NCBI GenBank assembly: GCA_036510575.1
Contig: DATCDR010000091.1
Coordinates: forward strand, 1-22,024
From: DATCDR01 sp036510575
GTDB lineage: Bacteria; Actinomycetota; Acidimicrobiia; Acidimicrobiales; Bog-793
Reading direction: 5' to 3'
DNA length: 22,024 bases
Under the pieces are notes generated by a model, which was not told the origin of the DNA, made no database searches, and worked only from the letters and a program-made list of their open reading frames with translations. The first letter of the stretch is position 1. Each line of letters begins with the position of its first letter. Shown one piece after another: positions 1-6,719 of this stretch. The position numbers were made by a program, and so were the translations under genes.

Positions 1-1
1 C

Positions 2-328
2 GACGGAGAGAAGATGTCGAAGTCACTCGGGAACCTCGTCTTCGTTGGCGACCTCTTGAAGGAACACGAGCCCGCAGCGATTCGTCTCGCTCTTTTGTCG
101 CAGCACTACCGCAGCTCATATGAGTGGAGCGACGAGATGCTCGACGAGGCGACCCGGCGTCTCGCCCGCTGGCGAGAAACAGGCCGCGGCGATGCCGGCC
201 TCGAGGAAGCCCGCGCGCGACTAGATGACGACCTCGACACCCCTGGTGTGCTCCGGGTGCTCGACGAGGCCACAGCCCTAGGCGGCGGTGTCGACAAAGC
301 GGCAGCACTTCTCGGCGTGGTGCTCTAG
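2..328 (+). CDS. mshC: MshC-like cysteine ligase, C-terminal part (5' end outside window)
   Basis: The reading frame enters from the left edge, so this is only the last 108 codons. It opens with DGEKMSKSLGN, which contains the KMSKS loop that binds ATP in class I aminoacyl-tRNA synthetases of the CysRS type. After it comes AAIRLALLSQHYRSSYEWSD, a block typical of MshC, and a short C-terminal helical region ending in a TAG stop at 326-328. MshC joins cysteine to glucosaminyl-inositol in mycothiol synthesis in the cytoplasm. The short C-terminus favours MshC over a true cysteinyl-tRNA synthetase, which normally carries a longer anticodon-binding tail, but the N-terminal part that would decide is missing. 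A mycothiol-dependent-isomerase family gene at 2981 fits a mycothiol-using cell. Confidence 0.75.
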   Translation, partial: DGEKMSKSLGNLVFVGDLLKEHEPAAIRLALLSQHYRSSYEWSDEMLDEATRRLARWRETGRGDAGLEEARARLDDDLDTPGVLRVLDEATALGGGVDKAAALLGVVL

Positions 329-367
329 GCCCTCCCGTCAGACCTCCAGCAAAAATGGCCGCTCCAC

Positions 368-373
368 TAGGCT
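368..373 (+). promoter_or_regulatory. Possible -10 element for the thrS operon
   Basis: TAGGCT fits the actinobacterial TANNNT pattern and sits in the only gap before the thrS operon, about 12 bases upstream of the AAGGAGG ribosome-binding sequence at 385-391. I see no convincing -35 box at the usual distance, and an overlapping TAGGTA at 373-378 is an alternative. Weak evidence. Confidence 0.25.
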
Positions 374-392
374 AGGTATCGACCAAGGAGGG

Positions 393-411
393 CGCGAATG
401 ACGTGTTCGCG
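393..411 (+). promoter_or_regulatory. Perfect 6-bp hairpin with 7-base loop in thrS leader
   Basis: CGCGAA (393-398) and TTCGCG (406-411) are exact reverse complements around the 7-base loop TGACGTG. The stem begins two bases after the strong AAGGAGG sequence at 385-391 and holds both the ATG at 398 and the GTG at 403. A 6-bp stem and 7-base loop has the proportions of a tRNA anticodon arm, and the loop contains CGU, a threonine anticodon, though one base off the anticodon register. Translational control of thrS is an inference; the inverted repeat itself is directly visible. Confidence 0.4.
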
Positions 412-418
412 ACCCTGA
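398..418 (+). CDS. Six-codon leader ORF upstream of thrS
   Basis: ATG at 398 reads Met-Thr-Cys-Ser-Arg-Pro and stops at TGA 416-418. It has the best-spaced ribosome-binding site of the region: AAGGAGG at 385-391, six bases before the ATG. The next strong site (GGAGGA, 424-429) serves GTG 436, the start I prefer for thrS, so a ribosome finishing the short ORF ends 17 bases before the thrS start. It could couple or tune thrS translation. The main alternative is that AAGGAGG serves a thrS start at GTG 403, at a longer spacing of 11 bases, and the short ORF is accidental. Confidence 0.35.
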   Translation: MTCSRP

Positions 419-435
419 CGACCGGAGGAGCAATT

Positions 436-2442
436 GTGGCTCTAGAGCAGTCCGAGATCACCATCTCACTCCCGGACGGCTCCGTGACCACGCTGCCGAC
501 GAACTCCACGGGACTCGATCTGGCCAAGCGCATCGGCAAGCGACTCGCAGAAGCGGCAGTCGCGATCGTCGTCGACGGCACGCTTTCTGATCTCACGTCG
601 CCACTTCACGACACCGCCGCGGTTCGCGTCATCACCAGAGACAGCGAAGAAGGACGGCACATTCTCCGCCACTCCACCGCCCATGTCCTTGCCCAGGCCG
701 TGCTCGGGCTCTGGCCAGGTGCGCGCTACGCGATCGGTCCCGCGATCTCGGATGGCTTCTACTACGACTTCGAGCTACCCGGCGATGCACGCTTCAGCGA
801 CGAGGACCTCCCGCGCATCGAGGCGCGCATGCGCGAGATCATCGCTGAGGCGCAGCCGTTCATCCGCGAGGAGCACAGTTTCGAGGAGGGGCTCGGGCTC
901 TTTGACGCGCAACCGTATAAACGAGAGATCATCGAGCGGGCACAAGAGGCGAGCGGGGAGCTCGACGAAGAGCTGTCGGGCGACGCGACCGGCGGGGGAG
1001 GCGGCGTCTCGACCTATCGGAACTCCGAGGCCTTCTTCGATCTTTGTCGAGGCCCGCATGTTCCTTCCACCGATCGACTTGGCTACTTCAAGTTGATGCG
1101 GGTTGCCGGTGCCTACTGGCGTGGCGACGAGCACCGTCCACAGCTGCAACGGATCTACGGGACGGCGTGGGAGTCCGCCGCTGCATTGGCCGCGCACCTA
1201 CTCCGGCTCGAAGAGGCCGAACGGCGCGACCACCGACGACTCGGCGCCGAGCTCGACCTGTTCTCATTTCCCGAGGAGATCGGCTCAGGACTCGCGGTCT
1301 TCCATCCAAAGGGCGGCTTGATTCGGCGCCTCCTCGAGGACTACTCGCGCGAGCGACACGAGGCTGCCGACTACCAGTTCGTCTACTCGCCGCACATCAC
1401 GAAGGAGGACCTGTTTCAGGTATCGGGCCACCTGGACTGGTACGCGGACGGCATGTTCCCGCCGATGGAGCTCGACGACGGCCAGCGGTACTACCTAAAG
1501 CCGATGAACTGTCCGTTCCATATCTTGATATTCAAGAGCCGACAGCGCTCCTACCGTGAGCTTCCCATGCGGCTCTTCGAGTTCGGAACGGTGTATCGCT
1601 ACGAGAAGTCCGGTGTGATCCACGGCCTGACTAGGGTGCGCGGCATGACCCAGGACGACGCCCACATCTTCTGCACGAAAGAGCAGATGGGTGAGGAGCT
1701 GATCTCGCTTCTCGAGTTCGTCCTTGGGTTGCTTCGCGACTACGGGCTCACCGACTTCTACCTCGAACTCTCGACGAAGCCCGCGCTCAAGTCGGTCGGG
1801 ACCGACGAGGAGTGGGAGGAGGCGACCGACGCACTTCGGCGCGCAGCGACGAGCATGGATCTCGAGCTTGTGCTCGACGAAGGTGGTGGCGCCTTTTACG
1901 GGCCGAAGATCTCCGTGCAGGCCCGCGACGCGATCGGTCGGGCATGGCAGATGTCGACTATCCAGTTGGACTTTCAACTTCCCCAGCGCTTCGAGATGGA
2001 GTACGTCGGCTCGGACAATCTCCGGCACCGACCGGTGATGATTCACCGGGCGCTCTTTGGTTCGGTTGAGCGTTTCTTCGCCGTGCTGCTCGAGCACTAC
2101 GCCGGGGCCTTCCCGGTCTGGCTCTCCCCGGTTCAGGCCGTGGTGCTCCCGGTCCGAGATGACGTCGTTCACTACGCCGAGAGCGTCGCCAAAAAGCTAC
2201 GCGCGCTCGGCGGACGGGTTGAGGTCGAGGGTGCGGGGGAGCCGCTCGGGAGCAGGATTCGAAAGGCAAAGCTCGAAAAGGTCCCTTACGTCTTAGTGGT
2301 CGGCCAAGATGACGTGGCTGCCCACACGGTTGGCGTCAATGAGCGCGGTGCCGAAGCGCCCGAACGTGGCGTCTCGGTGGCCGCGTTCGGCGCGCGCTTC
2401 GCCGGCGAGATCTCGAGGCCCATAGCCGACCACTCGTCATGA
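436..2442 (+). CDS. thrS: Threonyl-tRNA synthetase
   Basis: Charges tRNA-Thr with threonine in the cytoplasm. The 668-residue product shows the full bacterial ThrRS order: an N-terminal TGS domain (about residues 6-70), an editing domain with HSTAH (H79, H83) and DLCRGPH (C204, H208), a class II catalytic core with zinc ligands in MNCPFH (C359) and DDAHIF (H410), motif 2 around FEFGTVYRYEKSG, motif 3 around MIHRALFGSVERFF, and a C-terminal anticodon-binding domain. I chose GTG 436 because GGAGGA lies six bases upstream and the TGS fold begins a few residues later. GTG 403 is also in frame and would add 11 residues unlike the family. The gene overlaps the next one in ATGA (2439-2442). It is the first gene of a six-gene operon, as in Mycobacterium. 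Identity is sure; the start is less so. Confidence 0.97.
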   Translation: MALEQSEITISLPDGSVTTLPTNSTGLDLAKRIGKRLAEAAVAIVVDGTLSDLTSPLHDTAAVRVITRDSEEGRHILRHSTAHVLAQAVLGLWPGARYAIGPAISDGFYYDFELPGDARFSDEDLPRIEARMREIIAEAQPFIREEHSFEEGLGLFDAQPYKREIIERAQEASGELDEELSGDATGGGGGVSTYRNSEAFFDLCRGPHVPSTDRLGYFKLMRVAGAYWRGDEHRPQLQRIYGTAWESAAALAAHLLRLEEAERRDHRRLGAELDLFSFPEEIGSGLAVFHPKGGLIRRLLEDYSRERHEAADYQFVYSPHITKEDLFQVSGHLDWYADGMFPPMELDDGQRYYLKPMNCPFHILIFKSRQRSYRELPMRLFEFGTVYRYEKSGVIHGLTRVRGMTQDDAHIFCTKEQMGEELISLLEFVLGLLRDYGLTDFYLELSTKPALKSVGTDEEWEEATDALRRAATSMDLELVLDEGGGAFYGPKISVQARDAIGRAWQMSTIQLDFQLPQRFEMEYVGSDNLRHRPVMIHRALFGSVERFFAVLLEHYAGAFPVWLSPVQAVVLPVRDDVVHYAESVAKKLRALGGRVEVEGAGEPLGSRIRKAKLEKVPYVLVVGQDDVAAHTVGVNERGAEAPERGVSVAAFGARFAGEISRPIADHSS

Positions 2443-2984
2443 GCTTCGAGAACCTTTGGGCAGGTTGGCGCTCGGCCTACGTCAACTCGGTCTCGGCGCC
2501 AGATTCTTCGGGATCCGAGCGACGCTCGCCCGACCGAGCGGCGATCGACGACGAGGCCGCATGTGTCTTTTGCCGCCTGATCGCGTCCGACGCCCCGCTT
2601 GAGACGAGAAACATCGTCTTTGAAAGCGAGCTTTCAGTGGCGATGCTGAATGCGTTTCCCTACGCGAGCGGCCACCTGCTTACGATGCCGCGCCGCCACG
2701 TGAGCGACCTCGCGGGCTTGACGCCCGCGGAGTCTGATGACCTTTGGCGTGTGACGACGATGGGCGCGAAGGCGATCGAAGCCGCGTACGGCGCCGAAGG
2801 CATGAACATCGGCGCGAACCTCGGCCGCGCGGCTGGTGCCGGTATCCCTCGTCACCTCCACTTGCACGCGCTGCCACGCTGGATCGGCGACACGAACTTC
2901 ATGACGTCGGTCGCCTCGATCCGAGTGATGCCTGAGGCACTGTCGGACTCCTACGCGAAACTGAAGGCCAACTGGCCCACGTGA
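2439..2984 (+). CDS. HIT-family nucleotide hydrolase/phosphorylase
   Basis: A 181-residue histidine-triad protein. The triad HLHLHALPRW is at residues 139-148 (H139, H141, H143), and CVFC (C42, C45) with RRH (H87) fits the zinc site seen in actinobacterial HIT proteins. The N-terminal LWAGWRSAYV stretch resembles Rv2613c, the diadenosine tetraphosphate phosphorylase of M. tuberculosis, which lies in the same place between thrS and pgsA. It probably degrades dinucleoside polyphosphates such as Ap4A, which aminoacyl-tRNA synthetases make as by-products, so its coupling to thrS makes sense; this role is inferred from family and position. The start codon overlaps the thrS stop (ATGA) and the stop overlaps the next start (GTGA), implying translational coupling on both sides. 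Confidence 0.92.
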   Translation: MSFENLWAGWRSAYVNSVSAPDSSGSERRSPDRAAIDDEAACVFCRLIASDAPLETRNIVFESELSVAMLNAFPYASGHLLTMPRRHVSDLAGLTPAESDDLWRVTTMGAKAIEAAYGAEGMNIGANLGRAAGAGIPRHLHLHALPRWIGDTNFMTSVASIRVMPEALSDSYAKLKANWPT

Positions 2985-3733
2985 GCCTTCCCTACGAAGT
3001 GCACGTCGACGCGATCGAACAAGAAGCGGAGCGGATCGGCGAGCTCGCCGAGCGTGGGGTCAAAGTTGCGATCAAAAGCACGCCGGGACGGGACTTCGAG
3101 GCGCTCTTGTTCCATCTGGCAACTACCTTCGAGGCGGCCGTCGCACAGCTTCGCGCCGCCGACCAGTCAGCTGAGGTCGCACAGCGGACCGAATTGACGG
3201 GTTCGGTGCTCGACTGCTTCGAGACGAGCCGACTGACGATCGTCGCCCTTCTTCGCGACCACGAGCCCGCCGATCCATGCTGGAACGTCGTTGGTGAGGA
3301 CCTCTCCGTCGGGTTTCTCGCACGGCGCCTGGCCCATGAGAGCGCGATCCACCGAGTAGACGCCGAGGTCGCGCGCGGCACGGCGACCACGATCGACTCC
3401 GAGCTTGCAGTCGACGGAGTAGACGAGCGCCTCTTCGTCGTGCTCGCACACCACAGCGACGAAGGCGAAGTGCCCGAGCTCGGCGGGAGCATCTGCCTTA
3501 TCTGTTCCGATACCGATGCGGCCTGGAGCATCGACGCTTCGAGGGGCCGTTTCCGTGTCCGAGCCGGGCGCGCTCCAGCGGACGCGGCGGTCGTCGCGAC
3601 GGCGTCGGACATCTTTTGCTTCTCGTGGAATCGCCCGACGATCCGCCCGCTGCAAGTAACCGGTCGGATGGCCGTGGTCGAGGCCTGGCACCAGCTTCCA
3701 GGTGAGTTCTCGGGTCTCGAAGAGCACCTCTGA
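2981..3733 (+). CDS. Maleylpyruvate isomerase-family mycothiol-dependent protein (MDMPI/DinB fold)
   Basis: A 250-residue protein with the two-part layout of the mycothiol-dependent maleylpyruvate isomerase family. An N-terminal DinB-like helical bundle carries likely metal ligands H45 (FHLATT), E120 and H124 (AHESAIHRVDAE). A C-terminal beta domain (about 150-250) shows the typical spacing of W-S-I-D, ADAAVVATASDIFCF and a final W. The family binds a divalent metal and uses mycothiol as thiol cofactor, but most members have unknown substrates, so I assign no reaction. The GTG start overlaps the HIT stop in GTGA, so it is part of the operon. Its place between the HIT gene and pgsA is not seen in the M. 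tuberculosis arrangement and looks like an insertion into the conserved order. Confidence 0.8.
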   Translation: MSLPYEVHVDAIEQEAERIGELAERGVKVAIKSTPGRDFEALLFHLATTFEAAVAQLRAADQSAEVAQRTELTGSVLDCFETSRLTIVALLRDHEPADPCWNVVGEDLSVGFLARRLAHESAIHRVDAEVARGTATTIDSELAVDGVDERLFVVLAHHSDEGEVPELGGSICLICSDTDAAWSIDASRGRFRVRAGRAPADAAVVATASDIFCFSWNRPTIRPLQVTGRMAVVEAWHQLPGEFSGLEEHL

Positions 3734-3739
3734 TAGCCT
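3731..3739 (+). promoter_or_regulatory. Possible extended -10 promoter for pgsA
   Basis: TGATAGCCT matches an extended -10 (TGn followed by TANNNT); its TGA is also the stop codon of the preceding gene. It lies 23 bases before the pgsA ATG and just upstream of the strong GAGGAGG ribosome-binding sequence (3752-3758). No -35 box is evident. It may give the lipid genes a promoter of their own inside the operon. Confidence 0.22.
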
Positions 3740-3762
3740 AAAAGTGTGCCTGAGGAGGAACG

Positions 3763-4635
3763 ATGATCGACGGTCGCCGTCGCCGCGGAGAGCCGCCAAC
3801 AGTTAGGTCGCGCCCCTCGTTCGGACTCGACGGGGTGGTGCGTCAGTTCTCGCGCCTTGGGACCACCCTCGTTAAGCACGGCGTTACCGCTGACGAGGTC
3901 ACGGTTGTCGGCATTCTCTTCGCCATCGCGACCTCGGTCGTCATCGGTCTCGGCTATCTCTACATAGGTATTGTCGTTCTCACCATCGGCGGTCTCATGG
4001 ACGCGCTCGACGGTGTCGTCGCGAAAGCGGCAGGCGCGGCGTCGCTGCGGGGCGCGTTCTTCGACTCAGTGGCAGATCGCATCTCTGACGCCTTCATATT
4101 CGGTGGCGTGGCGTGGTACCTGCTTGAACGAAGCGATCCGCGCGCAGCGATCCTGCCGGTGGCGATCCTCGCGGTTTCCAGCGTGATCTCCTACACCCGA
4201 GCCAAAGCTGAGTCGCTTGGACTGAGCGCACGCGGCGGGCTCATGGAGCGGGCGGAGCGACTCATCTTTCTTGGGCTGGCGCTTCTCCTCCACGTCGTGA
4301 TGGTGCCGCTTCTCGGCGTGCTGCTTGCGCTTACAACTGCAACCGCTATCGGCCGATTCCGAAAGGTCTGGCTCCAGGCCTCAGCTGAAGCGCTACAGCC
4401 TGCCGCTCAAGTCATCGTCGAAGCGCCTGTCACGCTCCCGGCCGTCGTGCGGACAACGACTCGATTGCACCGTTCGCCGAGAATCCCGGCCGGCGATCTC
4501 CAGCCGTTGGCGATGCGCCTAAGAGGCGTGCTGCGTACCTCAGAAGAGTCTCCGACGCCGCGTTCGCGCCGTAGTACGCAACGCCGAGAGCGTCGAAGCC
4601 GCACCAGCCTTCGCCGACCTCAGACGGACTACTAG
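3763..4635 (+). CDS. pgsA: Phosphatidylinositol-phosphate synthase (CDP-alcohol phosphatidyltransferase)
   Basis: An integral membrane enzyme expected to join CDP-diacylglycerol to inositol phosphate, the first step toward phosphatidylinositol and its mannosides. The CDP-alcohol phosphotransferase signature spans D80 to D105 (D80, D83, G84, A87, G98, D101, D105) with exact family spacing, except that the usual AR pair is AK (K88). About six hydrophobic segments lie between residues 47 and 195, and the YTRAKAE segment near 144-150 is typical of the actinobacterial subgroup. After residue 200 comes a tail of about 90 residues that becomes Arg/Ser-rich and is longer than usual. Family members with the same motif make other phospholipids; the specific call rests on the neighbours (acyltransferase, pimA). 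GAGGAGG lies four bases before the ATG. Confidence 0.88.
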   Translation: MIDGRRRRGEPPTVRSRPSFGLDGVVRQFSRLGTTLVKHGVTADEVTVVGILFAIATSVVIGLGYLYIGIVVLTIGGLMDALDGVVAKAAGAASLRGAFFDSVADRISDAFIFGGVAWYLLERSDPRAAILPVAILAVSSVISYTRAKAESLGLSARGGLMERAERLIFLGLALLLHVVMVPLLGVLLALTTATAIGRFRKVWLQASAEALQPAAQVIVEAPVTLPAVVRTTTRLHRSPRIPAGDLQPLAMRLRGVLRTSEESPTPRSRRSTQRRERRSRTSLRRPQTDY

Positions 4636-4642
4636 TCCACTG

Positions 4643-5566
4643 ATGGGGCGTGCGAAAGCCGCCCAACCAGGACGGATCGCCTACTACGCCTACCGCGGCG
4701 GCTATCTGATCTTGAACCTGATGCCGCGTCGTTTCGCGCTCGCGGCTGCGGCGGCGTTCGGCAACGTGGGCTCGCGCGTTATGGCCAAGCAGCGAGTAGT
4801 CGTCGCCGAGAACCTGCGGCACGTCCTCAGCTTCCGTGACGGCCACGTCGACGAAGCAGCGCTGACCGATCTCGTTAGGGCCTCGTTCGCCTCCTACGGG
4901 CGATACTGGGCCGACGTCGCCAAGCTCTCGGCTAAGGATTCGCGTCGACTCGACGACTACTACCACGTCACAGGAAGAGCGTGCGTCGACGAGGCGCTGG
5001 CCAAAGGCGGCGTCATATTTGCACTGCCGCACCTCGGCTCCTGGGAGATCGGGGGAGTATGGGCAGCTCGGGAGGGCTTTCCGTTCATAACGGTCGTTGA
5101 GGATGCCGCGTCGTCGCGGCTCACTAACTGGTTCATCGGTCGCCGCGAGCAGCTCGGCATGCGGATCCTCCGCCTCGCGCCCGACACCTCGGTCAAACTA
5201 CTTTCCGAGTTGCGAGCCGGCGGTTCCGTCGCGCTCGTCGCAGACCGAGATGTCGTCGGTGACGGGATCTTGATTCCCTTCTTCGGCGCTCCGACGCGCG
5301 TACCGCCAGGTCCGGCCGTCCTTGCGCTTCGCACTGGCGCGACGATTATTCCCTGCACCGTGTATCAAGACGGCACCCACTACGAAGCTCACTTCGGCCC
5401 GCTGATCGCGCCCGAACGACAAGGGAACCTTCGCGCCGACGTCGAGCGCATCACCGGCGAACTCATCTCGGTATTCGAGGGGTTCATCGAAAAGCGCCCC
5501 GAACAGTGGCACGCGTTCCAACCGATCTGGGGCGACACCGACCAACAGCGAGGAGTGCAGCTCTAG
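4643..5566 (+). CDS. Phosphatidylinositol mannoside acyltransferase (LpxL/HtrB family)
   Basis: A 307-residue acyltransferase of the LpxL/HtrB superfamily, in the place of PatA (Rv2611c), which adds a fatty acyl chain to the mannose of phosphatidylinositol mannoside at the inner face of the membrane. The catalytic HX4E motif is H130-LGSW-E135 in LPHLGSWEIGG; the usual Asn after Gly is Ser here. Downstream blocks VALVADRDVVGDGI, IPFFGAPTRVPPGPA and the C-terminal PEQWHAFQPIW are typical of the family. A weakly hydrophobic N-terminal segment (about 12-45) may anchor it. It starts seven bases after the pgsA stop and its TAG overlaps the next GTG by one base. The PatA function is inferred from homology and from being between pgsA and pimA. 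Confidence 0.88.
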   Translation: MGRAKAAQPGRIAYYAYRGGYLILNLMPRRFALAAAAAFGNVGSRVMAKQRVVVAENLRHVLSFRDGHVDEAALTDLVRASFASYGRYWADVAKLSAKDSRRLDDYYHVTGRACVDEALAKGGVIFALPHLGSWEIGGVWAAREGFPFITVVEDAASSRLTNWFIGRREQLGMRILRLAPDTSVKLLSELRAGGSVALVADRDVVGDGILIPFFGAPTRVPPGPAVLALRTGATIIPCTVYQDGTHYEAHFGPLIAPERQGNLRADVERITGELISVFEGFIEKRPEQWHAFQPIWGDTDQQRGVQL

Positions 5567-6645
5567 TGAAGGTCGCACTCATTAGTCCGTACAGCCTCGA
5601 GATCTACGGCGGAGTGCAAAACCAGGTGCGCGGTCTCGCCGTGGCGCTTTCGGCTACCGAGGATGTCACGGTGATCGCGCCAGGCAGATCGGTCGAGATC
5701 AGCGGAGCTGAGACGATAGGAGTCGGACGCGTTTCATCGATTCCGGCGAATGGCTCCCGGGCTCCGATCGCGCTCGGCTCAAGGGCCTGGCGCACCACCA
5801 GCGAGGTCCTCCGTACGCTTCGTCCCGACGTCGTCCACGTCCACGAGCCATTCGTGCCGATGGTTGGTCTGGCAACGCTTCACAGTCATGTCGCACCGGT
5901 GGTTGCGACGTTCCACCGCGGCGGAGCAGGCCGGGTCTATCCGCTGCTCGCGCCACTCCTTCGAGGTGCGTACAACGCGATCGACGAACGCGTCGCGGTC
6001 TCCAAGGAGGCGCTCGACACCTTGTACAAAGTGTTCGGCGCTACCGCCCAGTCGATCGAGGTCGTCGCGAACGCGATCGACCTCGAGCGCTTCGCAGACG
6101 CGTCGAAGGTCGAATCATCAGGGCAACCGGTGGTGGTCTTTGTCGGTCGCCACGAGACGCGAAAAGGCCTGTCGGTGCTGCTCGAAGCGTTCGGGTCTGG
6201 TGTCGGCGGCGCCAGACTCGAGGTGATCGGCGACGGGCCGGAGCACGCGAAGCTACTCGACCGCTTCGATCGACCAGGTGTCGTCGACTTTCTCGGCGCC
6301 ATCGACGACCAGGCAATGGCTGCCCACGTCGGCGCCGCTCAGGTACTGGTCGCCCCTTCGATCTCGGGTGAATCCTTCGGCATCGTGTTACTTGAGGCAA
6401 TGGCGGCACGAACCGCCGTTATCGCCTCGGCGCTTCCCGGGTACCAACTCGCCGCGGGCGACGCCGCGCAGTTCGTGCCGCCAGGGGACGTGACTGCGCT
6501 TCGGACCACCCTTGGCGAGCTGCTGGCTACGCCCGAGCTGCTGGCCAGCTTGGTTGCCAAGGGCGCCAGCAGAGCAAGTGGGCACTCATTTCATGCCCTA
6601 GCAGATCGCTATCTCTCTATCTACCACGCTCTGCTCGAGCGCTGA
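5566..6645 (+). CDS. pimA: Phosphatidylinositol alpha-mannosyltransferase (GT4)
   Basis: Transfers mannose from GDP-mannose to phosphatidylinositol on the cytoplasmic face of the membrane. The product has 359 residues, close to the 378 of M. tuberculosis PimA. It begins ALISPYSLEIYGGVQNQV, the conserved glycine-rich start of the N-terminal Rossmann domain. H117 in VATFHRGG matches the catalytic-site histidine, GRHETRKGL gives R195 and K200 for nucleotide-sugar phosphate binding, and GESFGIVLLEAMA gives the EX7E pair E269/E277. I chose GTG 5566 because it overlaps the previous stop (TAGTG), has AGGAG at 5551-5555, and starts exactly where the family starts; a longer frame from 5506 adds 20 unrelated residues. 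It is the last gene of the thrS-to-pimA operon. Confidence 0.93.
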   Translation: MKVALISPYSLEIYGGVQNQVRGLAVALSATEDVTVIAPGRSVEISGAETIGVGRVSSIPANGSRAPIALGSRAWRTTSEVLRTLRPDVVHVHEPFVPMVGLATLHSHVAPVVATFHRGGAGRVYPLLAPLLRGAYNAIDERVAVSKEALDTLYKVFGATAQSIEVVANAIDLERFADASKVESSGQPVVVFVGRHETRKGLSVLLEAFGSGVGGARLEVIGDGPEHAKLLDRFDRPGVVDFLGAIDDQAMAAHVGAAQVLVAPSISGESFGIVLLEAMAARTAVIASALPGYQLAAGDAAQFVPPGDVTALRTTLGELLATPELLASLVAKGASRASGHSFHALADRYLSIYHALLER

Positions 6646-6649
6646 GCAG
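6631..6649 (+). terminator. Hairpin across the pimA stop codon
   Basis: CTGCTC (6631-6636) pairs with GAGCAG (6644-6649) around a 7-base loop, and the pimA TGA is within it (6643-6645). No T-run follows, so it is not a standard intrinsic terminator. It lies at the end of the operon, before a new promoter-like element at 6707. Confidence 0.25.
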
Positions 6650-6706
6650 GGGTTGATAGCTCGCGACGACCGACGTCAGTGCGGAGAGAACGCCGGATCA
6701 ACCTCC

Positions 6707-6712
6707 TAGACT
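6707..6712 (+). promoter_or_regulatory. -10 element of an apparently leaderless promoter
   Basis: TAGACT lies seven bases before the ATG at 6720, so transcription would begin at or next to the start codon. There is no Shine-Dalgarno-like sequence between 6690 and 6719. The same TAGNNT, seven bases, ATG arrangement recurs at ruvC (8483), which supports both. No clear -35 box. Confidence 0.45.
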
Positions 6713-6719
6713 GCTGCCG

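Noticed and set aside
329..435. T-box riboswitch upstream of thrS
   Set aside because: The gap is only about 107 bases, too short for the specifier stem plus antiterminator, and no T-box consensus is visible.
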